DNA of 64,000 bases from the NCBI RefSeq assembly GCF_963678635.1, contig NC_087066.1, positions 48,831,129 through 48,895,128 of the forward strand. The letters are read 5' to 3'. Source of the DNA: Symsagittifera roscoffensis (Eukaryota > Xenacoelomorpha > Acoela > Convolutidae). The notes below the pieces were generated by a model. That model was not told where the DNA came from, searched no databases, and saw only the letters and a list, made by a program, of their open reading frames with translations. The translations under genes were made by a program, and so were the position numbers. Below are positions 54,037 through 62,886 of this stretch, one piece after another; positions within the stretch are counted from its first letter, which is position 1, and the number at the start of each line of letters is the position of its first letter.

Positions 54037-57000
54037 TTAGCGATCTACGTCTTGAATCGTAACGTTGGTCTCTTTAGGGTCTGATGTCATTTCGTTCAGC
54101 CACTCTAAGACGCGCAGGTTCGTCAGGTCTTGTTCATTTGACTGCTGTTGCTCATCGTCGAACTCCACCTCGGGTTTCGACCAGTCGTCAACCCACTCAT
54201 CGTTGTGATCATCGACTATGTCAATGTCTTGTGACACGGTTATTTCCTCTAAACCCACTACTTCCTCCACTATTTTCTTTAGATCTATCCTATCCACTAC
54301 AAAGTCGTCACCGTAAGGATTGTATTTCTTTCTTGGTCTCGTCCCGTCTTTCTGACGAGTCTGCATCGTGAACGGAAGATCTGGTTCCATGTTCTTGGGA
54401 ACCTCTGTCTGTTCGGAATCCTGCCAATCTTCCTCTGCGTAGGGCAAGGTTTCATCGTCTGCTTCGATCTGTTCGTTTGGATCCAGGTCCAATGGTGTAT
54501 CCGTGCCTTCCTCTACGACTTCGTTTCCATCGTTCTTCTCCCTGGTGCCTTTTTCATTGACCTCACAAGCAGGGTCCATCATTAGATAATCCCCTTCTTC
54601 CATGTCTGCAGGTATACACCAGTCTTCTGTCGATGGATTGTGTGGCTTGATGTTCTCGTAGTGGGCGGCTCGGCCAGTACTCAGTCTATAAAAACGTCCC
54701 TCCTGGTGCACCTCCGTAATCATGAAGGGTCCCCTCCACTTTTTTAGAAGCTTCTTTGTTCCTTTCGGTGGTATAACGTTCTGAAATACCCATACGTAGT
54801 CTCCCACCGAGTAGGCCTTTGCACCAGCTGCTTTCTTGTCGAATCTTTTCCTCTGCCTTGCCTGTGCTTGCTGAGTATTTCGTCTGCACAGATCGTTCAA
54901 CTCCTGTTGACGTCTGATCACATCCCTTACGTAAACCTGTGGAGATGTGTTCTTCCCCTCATACTCCGGGTAGAAGAATGTCAAGGGGAAAGACTTCTCG
55001 TGTCCCGTCAGCATCATGTGTGGACTGACCCCAGTGGTGGAGTGTTGCGTGCTATTATAAGCTCCCATCACCTGTGGAAGGTATCTGTCCCAATCGGTCA
55101 TGTACCTGGAACAATATACCCTCAGCATCGACACTAACGTCCTATTCTGTCTTTCCACTAAGCCATTCGTTTGAGGGTGGTATGTCGTGGAGTGAGCCTG
55201 AGCGACCTGTGAGCGTCTCATGAGCTCTTTCGTAAGCTCTCCTACGAAAGCTGTTCCATTATCCGATTGAAACGTCATTGGACAACCATGTCTTGCTATC
55301 CACGTGTTGATCAGGTGGTCGCATGTCTCTTCCGCCGAGGCTGTTATGCAGGGCACGGCCTCTGCATACTTCGTGAAGTGATCTATCATGACCAAGACTT
55401 GGTTATAACCGCTGTCTGTCATGCATATCTTTTGGTGATCTATCTGCACCACCTCGTTGAATTCAGACGACTCAATCGATTGTAAAGGAAATCGTAATTT
55501 CCTTGGATCCTTGACCTGTTGGCATGACAGGCACGCTGTTACCCATTTCTCACATGCCTTTTTCATTCCAGGCCACTCAAAGCGCTTCAGGATCCTCTGA
55601 TACACTTTGTCGATCCCTTGATGGCCCATCTGATTATGCGACCTGAATAATAGTTCTGTCTGATATAGTTGCGGCAACACTATCGCGTTATATTTGTATA
55701 AGACCTTGTCTTCTTCTCTTCTCCTGCAAGCCACGATCCCGTCCTTGTTCAGATATAATCTCCCTTCCTTCTGCATGAAGTATTGTCTCAGGATCCTATA
55801 GCTATCTTCTTCTAGGTCACCTTTGTCAGGTGCACCGTTTTCTATCCACCTTTTTAGGTTGCTTGTCATGCGATCATTTCTCTGCGCCCTTAGAAGGTCC
55901 GAGAGTCTGTATCTCGCCTTCAAGTACGTCTTCATGACTCTCATCTGACTATTCAGCTCGTTGGGCTGATGTGTGTCTTCTTCTATCTTAACGCACCAAA
56001 TCTTCGCCAACGGTTGTGTTTCTTGCTGAAACGGCTGAAGATCAGTCCTGACTACCTCTTTCTGCGGCAACAGGCTTATCGAACGTTTCGATACCGCTAT
56101 CGTTTCTAAGTCATCCGCTGCGTTGTCAAAGACTCTTTCGCTTGGTATTAGGTAGCGATCACTGTCAGGATCCTGGTACACCTCTCTGTCCAGGTCTCTC
56201 GCCCGAGTTTCCACTAGTAGCGTGTGTATCGCCAGTTCTGACAGTTCGGATCCCGAACTCGAGTTCCTGTCTGAATAGGTGTCCATTCCTGAGTTTCGGG
56301 AAGCATCATCCGTCGAAGAGGTTGTGCTGGAGACTGCACGCTCCTCCAGATCATGTCTGTGCTTTCTTCGCATCCACCTGAACTCCCCGGACAAAACCTT
56401 GTTCTCTGGGTCCTGTCTCTTATCAGGAATTTTCTCGTCTATCTCGGACTCCCCGGACCAATTCACTTGTCCCGGGTGTTGATCTTGTGATCGCTGGTTT
56501 TTCTCCTTATCCTTCTCCCCGGACAAATAGTCTTGCAGCAGATTTTGTTTTACAACTTCACCCTCTTTATCCCGGTCTACAAAGGTGACAGTTTTCTTTT
56601 GCTTGCCGCTCTCCTGTCCTTTCTGTCCGTAAGAAGTACTGGTTAAAATCTCTTGGGGTATTGAGGATACTAGTTGCTGAACTATTGTCCTACAATCCCT
56701 TTCGTTCTCTTCGTGCTGTCGTCTGGACGGCATGATCTTCACCTTCTCACTGACTGTCAGCGATGCCACTGCTGCTGTCCACTCGGGGTCATCTCTGGTC
56801 ACTTCTCTTTCTAACACTCCACCCAGCATCCGCATTACTTGTGGTGTGACTTGCACCGTTTTATCCAATAATGAGAGGCTGTTTATATTCATGCGAGAGA
56901 GTTCTTGCTGGACCAGGTTCGAGCGCAGCAACAAATCCAAGGGGACCGGATCCTCCTTGGACAGGATCTTTATCTCGGCTGCTTTCTCTACAGGTAACTC

Positions 57001-60000
57001 AGGGTGCCCTGGAATTGGATGTCCTGATTTATCCAACCATCTCGTTAAGGGAAGCGCTTCATAAGTTTCTTTGTCCAAAAACGAGAATCCCTCCTTTACT
57101 TCCGCCTGATTGGCCTGCTTCTGCTCCAATCTTTCATAGAACTCAGTTTTCTTACTGAGGCTGTCAGCATTCTGGTGTTTATCACGCATCCTATGTTCGA
57201 TTATCATATGGTAGCCATCCAGTCTTACTATCCATCTACCAATATAACTCTGATCCATCGAGTAGGTCTTCAACCAGGATAACGCTCTGTTGTCCACAAG
57301 TAACTTGAAGGGAGCGCTCCCCAAGTATGCACGGTACTTCTCCACGAAGGTGACTACTGCAAACATTTCTGCTTTTGGTGCGCCATATTTCATCTCTGTG
57401 TCACTCAAGACTTTGCTGCCGTATGCAATGGGACGGAGAACTGTTCTTCCGTTCCATTCTTGCTCTTGATGCAATATTCCTGAGATGGCCACCACCGATG
57501 CGTCTGTGTCGAGAACATACATGCCCTTTTCTGTAGGCATGCCCAGCACTGGCGCTTCGCACAGTTCCCGCTTTATGTTCTCGAAGGCAACCTGTGCCTC
57601 ATCGTTCCATTCGAACTTTTTCCCTTTGTTGCGCATCAGCTTCTGCATCGGGTACACCTTGTCCGCGTATCCTTTTATGAATTCTCGGTAGTAATTGGCA
57701 AACCCTAGGAAGCTCATGAGCTGTGTGTCCGTTCTTGGAGCTTTCCATGTCATCACTGCTTCTACTGCTTCCGGATCTGGCCTCACACCATGCCTGTCCA
57801 CCATTCTTCCCAGGTACTTGATCGAATCCCTAAGGATTTCACATTTCGATGGTTTGCGTTTCAAGCTTGCTCTTTTCATACATCCGATGACCTCATCGAG
57901 TCGATCAATGTGATCCTCCAGGGTTGGTGTCGCTATGACTACGTCATCCACGTAGCACATCAAGAGATTCCCGTACTTTTTGGTCACTCCTGTCAAAGCC
58001 TGAGCCATCAGCCTTTGAAAAGTTGCTGTTGCATTGCACAAGCCGAAGGGCATCCTCTTCCACTGGTACAACCCCAATTCGCACGCGAATCCGGTTTTCT
58101 CTCTGTCCTTCTTTCGCAGAGGAACCTGCCAGAAGGCAGAACCCAAGTCCAATGTGGTGAAGAACTTTGCATCACCAAGTTTAGATAGGCTCTCGTCTAT
58201 TCGCGGTATCGGGTACGCATCTTTAATCGTTACCGCGTTCAAGTAACGAAAGTCGCAACAAAATCTAAGCTGCCCCCCTTTCTTTTTCGCCATGACTACC
58301 CCGCAAGCCCACGGCGATTTCGAGGGTTCTATCATGTCGTATTCAAGCAACATTTCTATTTCCGCTCGGCACGCTTCCGATTTATGTGGCGTCATTCGCC
58401 TTGCGCCTTCCCTATGGGGAACGGCGCCCTCTTCTAGTTCGATTTCGTGTTCGACGAAATTACAGCAACCGATGTCCGCCTTATGTTTTGAAAATACTTC
58501 GGCGTTCCGATCTAGGAGGTCCCGCAATTTTTCGAAATCTCCCTCACCTATTTTTCCTTTCAAATGTTCTATCTCTGGCAAAACCGGTTTGTCAGATTCT
58601 AGTTCGTATGACGAGCGGCGTTCCGGAAAATTCGAGCAGCTTGATAAGCCGTCGTCCGTTTCGGATTTCATTGAAAACAATTTATGAATAGATTTTAATT
58701 CATTAATCCTCTTTAAAATTTTATCTTTATTGGCATGATAAGGACAGTCTTTCACATTATGTTTCTTCAAGTTTTGTGTCTCCTCATAGTCGGTCCTCAT
58801 CGGCAAAGCGTAGCCAAGCTTCTTTCCACGCTGGATTGAAACCGTGGTGTCCAGTGTGTTCAACAACACACTGACACACAGTCCGTTTCGCGTTACCGAG
58901 AAGCTCCGGCCTAAAATCACCGAACTCTGACTATTTGGATTCGGTACTAAGCAAACCTGTTTGCTATCACTTAACGAATTTAAGTTTCTCATTCTAAAAA
59001 TTGCTACTACAGCTTGTCCTGGTTGTAACTTTACTTTTCTATCCAAAAAAACTGGTACCTTATTTTCATCTGTTATTATCCTATTAATTGGTCTCTTAAC
59101 ATACTTTCGGTCCGGGTTTCTAATCCGTATTAGACCGTTGTTCAAGTCAATCATCACGTCAAAATTCCTGACAAAATCTCTGCCCAAGATGAATTGGTCG
59201 GCGTCGTCCAGATTCTCTACCACCAGGAAGCTCATCCAAAGGTCTCGTCCTCCCATGTGAAGGACCGTTATCGGTGTTCTTCCGGCTACGTAGATGGCTC
59301 CTCGATTTGCGGCGGCCAGTCGGAGGTTCGTAGGAATCAGATCTTCCCGTGTGAAGCCCATTCTTTCCCAAGTTTTTATCGGCATCACACTCACCACCGC
59401 TCCTGTGTCCAGAAGCCCTGTGACTCCGATTTTTGTTCCGTTGGTGTCGAGCAGGTGTGCTGTCACATCTGCTTCATATCCAATGTGTACCGCGTCTTGT
59501 TCCATCATGGCGTCATGGCCTATCCTGCGGACTTTGAGTTCCTCTTCACCCAAATAGATCTGGCCTATTTGGTCATCATCTGTTGTTACATAAGTCCTGG
59601 TGTAGATACTGATCCCATCCACGTTCAGCATCACTTGATACGGCCCATAGACTTCTAGGTAGCGTCCATGAAGTTTCTTCATGCGAGGGCCACCCGTGGT
59701 TAGTAGTGCCCTCACAGCCCTCGACTCGGTGCGTGGCTCCATCTGCCTCAGATAGTCTGCATATGTGTCCAAATGCATCAAAGTGAACTCAGACGGTTCA
59801 CTCAGATTTCTGATTACCTGATGCCCTGCCACCGAGATTATCGACTGTATTTTACTTCCTTGCGGTGCCATACCGAACCTCTGACCAGAGATAACATTAA
59901 GTTTCATGCTCAAGCTGCTTGGTGCTTTTGCCTCTTCAACTTCCGTTGCTTCAAAGGCGTTCAGTTGCTCCTGTAATTTTTCATTCTCCAGCTCGAGTTT

Positions 60001-60609
60001 CACCTTTTGCTCAATCTCTTTCGTCACTAGTTCCTGCTGTACTCTATTTATAGCATCCCTCGCAGCTGCCCTATAATCGATTTTGAAGTCATCGGCCGCA
60101 GTTGCTGGTTCCGGTTCACTCGCTTCCTCTGTTACCGCTTGCATCTTCTTTGCCACCAGCTCTTGAGGTTTATCCTTTCTGCGTGCCTCCGCTTCACTCA
60201 AAAGTCGAGCCTTGCTGGCTTTCACTCCTGACAAAGCTTCTTCATGTCTTGGATGCTTGATGTCTGCCACTGCATCCCAGAATTGCGGACAATCTGATTT
60301 AAAATGACCTTCCAAGTTACAAAAGAAACACCTCGGGCCGAATTTCGCAATTACTCCTCTCATGAAATCCTCATGATCCAACTCTGACGCATCTTCGTCC
60401 TCGAGGCTAAAGCCTATTGCTTTCATGCCTTGTTTGTAAGCTGGGCATGCTGACACATGATGGTCTGTTGAACTGCAATTAGCACAAGAACGTCTCTTGT
60501 CCATATCATCCCTCGGTTTATACCAACTGTTCCCTTGGTTTGCTGGTCCGTTGTTAAAATTGCCATAATTGTTCTTGTAATATCCAGATCTCGAAGGAGG
60601 TTTCAACAA
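54037..60609 (-). CDS. pol: Pol of element 2: NC-protease-RT-RNase H-integrase (2190 codons)
   Basis: The frame starts just after the gag TAG; the first listed codon is TTG, so no ATG begins it. Two CX2CX4HX4C knuckles (CANCSSTDHHVSAC, CFFCNLEGHFKSDC) lie in the first 110 residues. Protease has LLDTGAVVSVMP with Asp 401, and RT has YVDD at 886-889. RNase H follows with YVLDTDASVVAISGIL. A disordered, charged insertion of over 400 residues then precedes integrase: HHCC near HNQMGHQGIDK...CLSCQQ, QIDH near 1723, QSDNG Asp 1783, GLVER Glu 1819 (D35E), and a GPF module (KKWRGPFMITEVH). The acidic C-terminal tail ends with TAA 54039-54037. All catalytic residues checked are present. Confidence 0.93.
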   Translation of the reverse strand: MLKPPSRSGYYKNNYGNFNNGPANQGNSWYKPRDDMDKRRSCANCSSTDHHVSACPAYKQGMKAIGFSLEDEDASELDHEDFMRGVIAKFGPRCFFCNLEGHFKSDCPQFWDAVADIKHPRHEEALSGVKASKARLLSEAEARRKDKPQELVAKKMQAVTEEASEPEPATAADDFKIDYRAAARDAINRVQQELVTKEIEQKVKLELENEKLQEQLNAFEATEVEEAKAPSSLSMKLNVISGQRFGMAPQGSKIQSIISVAGHQVIRNLSEPSEFTLMHLDTYADYLRQMEPRTESRAVRALLTTGGPRMKKLHGRYLEVYGPYQVMLNVDGISIYTRTYVTTDDDQIGQIYLGEEELKVRRIGHDAMMEQDAVHIGYEADVTAHLLDTNGTKIGVTGLLDTGAVVSVMPIKTWERMGFTREDLIPTNLRLAAANRGAIYVAGRTPITVLHMGGRDLWMSFLVVENLDDADQFILGRDFVRNFDVMIDLNNGLIRIRNPDRKYVKRPINRIITDENKVPVFLDRKVKLQPGQAVVAIFRMRNLNSLSDSKQVCLVPNPNSQSSVILGRSFSVTRNGLCVSVLLNTLDTTVSIQRGKKLGYALPMRTDYEETQNLKKHNVKDCPYHANKDKILKRINELKSIHKLFSMKSETDDGLSSCSNFPERRSSYELESDKPVLPEIEHLKGKIGEGDFEKLRDLLDRNAEVFSKHKADIGCCNFVEHEIELEEGAVPHREGARRMTPHKSEACRAEIEMLLEYDMIEPSKSPWACGVVMAKKKGGQLRFCCDFRYLNAVTIKDAYPIPRIDESLSKLGDAKFFTTLDLGSAFWQVPLRKKDREKTGFACELGLYQWKRMPFGLCNATATFQRLMAQALTGVTKKYGNLLMCYVDDVVIATPTLEDHIDRLDEVIGCMKRASLKRKPSKCEILRDSIKYLGRMVDRHGVRPDPEAVEAVMTWKAPRTDTQLMSFLGFANYYREFIKGYADKVYPMQKLMRNKGKKFEWNDEAQVAFENIKRELCEAPVLGMPTEKGMYVLDTDASVVAISGILHQEQEWNGRTVLRPIAYGSKVLSDTEMKYGAPKAEMFAVVTFVEKYRAYLGSAPFKLLVDNRALSWLKTYSMDQSYIGRWIVRLDGYHMIIEHRMRDKHQNADSLSKKTEFYERLEQKQANQAEVKEGFSFLDKETYEALPLTRWLDKSGHPIPGHPELPVEKAAEIKILSKEDPVPLDLLLRSNLVQQELSRMNINSLSLLDKTVQVTPQVMRMLGGVLEREVTRDDPEWTAAVASLTVSEKVKIMPSRRQHEENERDCRTIVQQLVSSIPQEILTSTSYGQKGQESGKQKKTVTFVDRDKEGEVVKQNLLQDYLSGEKDKEKNQRSQDQHPGQVNWSGESEIDEKIPDKRQDPENKVLSGEFRWMRRKHRHDLEERAVSSTTSSTDDASRNSGMDTYSDRNSSSGSELSELAIHTLLVETRARDLDREVYQDPDSDRYLIPSERVFDNAADDLETIAVSKRSISLLPQKEVVRTDLQPFQQETQPLAKIWCVKIEEDTHQPNELNSQMRVMKTYLKARYRLSDLLRAQRNDRMTSNLKRWIENGAPDKGDLEEDSYRILRQYFMQKEGRLYLNKDGIVACRRREEDKVLYKYNAIVLPQLYQTELLFRSHNQMGHQGIDKVYQRILKRFEWPGMKKACEKWVTACLSCQQVKDPRKLRFPLQSIESSEFNEVVQIDHQKICMTDSGYNQVLVMIDHFTKYAEAVPCITASAEETCDHLINTWIARHGCPMTFQSDNGTAFVGELTKELMRRSQVAQAHSTTYHPQTNGLVERQNRTLVSMLRVYCSRYMTDWDRYLPQVMGAYNSTQHSTTGVSPHMMLTGHEKSFPLTFFYPEYEGKNTSPQVYVRDVIRRQQELNDLCRRNTQQAQARQRKRFDKKAAGAKAYSVGDYVWVFQNVIPPKGTKKLLKKWRGPFMITEVHQEGRFYRLSTGRAAHYENIKPHNPSTEDWCIPADMEEGDYLMMDPACEVNEKGTREKNDGNEVVEEGTDTPLDLDPNEQIEADDETLPYAEEDWQDSEQTEVPKNMEPDLPFTMQTRQKDGTRPRKKYNPYGDDFVVDRIDLKKIVEEVVGLEEITVSQDIDIVDDHNDEWVDDWSKPEVEFDDEQQQSNEQDLTNLRVLEWLNEMTSDPKETNVTIQDVDR

Positions 60610-60615
60610 AAGATA

Positions 60616-62244
60616 CTATTTTGATTTGAGCCTCAACTCCTCCGGTGTTGGCGCATTAGTTGATAGTGGTGTGTAATGCGTTGCTAGCATCGTACGAAGT
60701 TCATCATTTTTCACACCATCGATGAATTTTGAGGCTACGGCCAGGTTCATCCTTCGGTTTGACTCATCCGGTTGGCTGCGTCTTCTCAGCATTTCCAAAT
60801 CATCGAGAAACTTGTCTATTGTTTCATCTTCTCGTTGCCTCCGTTTCTCGAAGCGCATCATCGCCTGGTGCCCCTGCACCCCTGATCCGAAACGGTTTAA
60901 CAAGATTTCGAAGATTTTCTCAGCAGTGTCACGTTGATACTGTTTCTTGGCCATGACACAGTTCAGGGCTGTCCCTTCTAGGTTGCTGGTGAGCGCGCTG
61001 CATTCCTGTCTCTCCGACAAGTCCTCTTCCTCGAAATGCAGCTTCATTACCTCTATCCAGGTATCAATACAGCCATCAGATTCGTCTTTGTAGCATCTTG
61101 GCTTCTTAAAGACTCTTCTGGACTTCTCACTGCGTTCATTGGTTTTAGATAACCTCGTGAGGAATGTCTCCAGAGACCTGTTCAGGGGTTCAAATGCCGT
61201 GGCCATTGCAGTAGCATCCCTTGAGTGTCCCGTTTGAGTGTCCTCACTCCTCGTCGAAGGCTCTGTGTGCGGTGCATCCCTACAGTCCGAATCACCGTGA
61301 GCGCTTCCCGCTTGGCCCACATGACTCCTCCTCGGGCTTGCATGCCCCCTGTTGCCGGAATCACTTCTCCCAGTCGCATGTGTGCCTTGCGTTGGTCGTT
61401 CCTTAGAGGTTTGTCTATTCCCCGTTGAACTTGCTCTATTGTTGGGGCCCCATGCTCCATTATCCCTTGTGGCATAGCCTGATGAACTGCCCCTGCCTCT
61501 AGTGGATTCATACGTCTTCCTCTTTTGATGTTCATTGAAGTTCACCCTCGGTTCCCTGCTGGGACCTCCCGAATTCGGTTCTCCTTCTTTTGGTCCACTC
61601 TTGCTGCTTAGTAGCCCGTCCAACCTATCCATGATAGCCTGAGTTCGCCTCTCCATCATCGCATCTATCTTTGTGTCAAGAGTCCCAAGAGACTGCTCTT
61701 GCTGAATTCTTAACTTCTCCATGTCTGCTCTTAAGCGTAACTCCCTCTGTTCCGCCTCTCTTGTCATTCGCGACAAGTTCCTCGTCATGTGTTCATCCGT
61801 TCTCTCTTTCAAGCGTTTTTCGCTCCTGTCAACTTCTTGTCTGTTGCGGTTTATTTCTTCCCGCAGCCTTTCCCTCTCAATGTGAACTGCTCTTTCTAGT
61901 TCACTCATCCTTATTGACATTTGCTCGTTTTGTTCTCCTAAACTGCCCACTATGTTGTTTAAGGCTTCCTCTAGTGCTGCCCCGTTATCCACGAGTGGCG
62001 TCACTAGTGGCGGTGTAACCCTGTCGGTCCCAGGTAACTTCGTGCTTGTCGAGATCCGGGCCTTGACTCTCTGCTTCAACGTCTTTTCATTATTTATTTC
62101 TGGATCCATTAACGCATTGCCTAGCCCTCTGGTTCTACTCTCTTCAGGTTGTGGCTCCGAACTTGTCCTAATCGCGAAGTCCTTTGACTGGCCTGGTGTG
62201 TTTGCCTCCTTGCTTATCGTTGTCACTACACCAAATTTGTCCAT
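60616..62244 (-). CDS. gag: Gag of element 2 (542 aa), ends at TAG before the zinc knuckles
   Basis: The ATG at 62244 opens a frame with a coiled coil (about 105-205; HIERERLREEINRNRQEVDR), a disordered Gly/Ser/Arg-rich middle and a retrotransposon capsid domain (about 385-520). The capsid includes CIDTWIEVMKLHFEEEDLSE and KIFEILLNRFGSG, the usual gypsy capsid pattern. It stops at TAG 60618-60616, and the same frame continues directly into the zinc knuckles of pol. Gag as terminated therefore lacks its nucleocapsid; stop-codon readthrough is the simplest route to Gag-Pol. The frame also continues upstream, past one TAA, into the 184-aa ORF. Confidence 0.88.
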   Translation of the reverse strand: MDKFGVVTTISKEANTPGQSKDFAIRTSSEPQPEESRTRGLGNALMDPEINNEKTLKQRVKARISTSTKLPGTDRVTPPLVTPLVDNGAALEEALNNIVGSLGEQNEQMSIRMSELERAVHIERERLREEINRNRQEVDRSEKRLKERTDEHMTRNLSRMTREAEQRELRLRADMEKLRIQQEQSLGTLDTKIDAMMERRTQAIMDRLDGLLSSKSGPKEGEPNSGGPSREPRVNFNEHQKRKTYESTRGRGSSSGYATRDNGAWGPNNRASSTGNRQTSKERPTQGTHATGRSDSGNRGHASPRRSHVGQAGSAHGDSDCRDAPHTEPSTRSEDTQTGHSRDATAMATAFEPLNRSLETFLTRLSKTNERSEKSRRVFKKPRCYKDESDGCIDTWIEVMKLHFEEEDLSERQECSALTSNLEGTALNCVMAKKQYQRDTAEKIFEILLNRFGSGVQGHQAMMRFEKRRQREDETIDKFLDDLEMLRRRSQPDESNRRMNLAVASKFIDGVKNDELRTMLATHYTPLSTNAPTPEELRLKSK

Positions 62245-62331
62245 TGTTCCAGTCTCTCTTCCTACGTGTGCTTCACTCTCCTGGATCGAACTATTGAGGC
62301 TTACTTGAGATCCAGAGTCCCCTTGCTCCTC

Positions 62332-62886
62332 TTAATCTTCTTCCTCCTGAGACTCACCATCGTTTCCTGCTCCTCCTCCCATGCTGAATGGAAAGATGTT
62401 TCCGAAGGTGTTCTTCATTCTTTCTGAGAACGATGATGATGTCGTTTGTTTCCCAGTTCCGCTTGCCATCATAGTGTTGTCTGTCGGAGATCTTCTCGTT
62501 GCCGCTACCTCAGTTGAGATGTCGGACAGTTCCGACATCTCTTCTCGATCCAATGTCCCGGTGGAAGTGGCAAAATCATGGCCTTGTTCTACCGGGGTAG
62601 ATTCACTCGCCAGCCTTCTGCCTCTCCCTTCCAGTTCATTTACTTCCTGGTTGTCATTCATGGTATGGTCCGTATTGACCTCCACTTCTAACAGTTCTCT
62701 TCGCTCTTCTGAGGTCTTTTGACTTCTCGTTTCAACCATTCTGCCTGAAACCGTCCCCCTTTTGTCAGACCGGGATCGCTTGATCCAATCCACAAAAGGA
62801 TCGGTCATCGTTTTTCTTTGCTTTTCAGGTATGAATTTCCTAGAGCTATTACCTCGTTTTGTTATCCTTGACTTGTCTAAACTCAT
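62332..62886 (-). CDS. N-terminal 184-aa ORF of element 2
   Basis: The ATG at 62886 (context AAAGAATGAG) starts a protein with a basic N-terminus (SLDKSRITKRGNSSRKFIPE; KRSRSDKRG) and an acidic Ser/Thr/Glu-rich remainder ending DGESQEEED. There is no known domain. Its TAA (62334-62332) is followed by 29 open codons in the same frame up to the gag ATG, so it could be a separate leader protein or an N-terminal gag extension made by readthrough. No membrane or signal segment is seen. Confidence 0.65.
   Translation of the reverse strand: MSLDKSRITKRGNSSRKFIPEKQRKTMTDPFVDWIKRSRSDKRGTVSGRMVETRSQKTSEERRELLEVEVNTDHTMNDNQEVNELEGRGRRLASESTPVEQGHDFATSTGTLDREEMSELSDISTEVAATRRSPTDNTMMASGTGKQTTSSSFSERMKNTFGNIFPFSMGGGAGNDGESQEEED

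Noticed and set aside
52073-62722. Plus-strand ORFs of 60-150 aa opposite the element 2 genes
   Set aside because: Mirror frames of the long minus-strand ORFs; no motifs.
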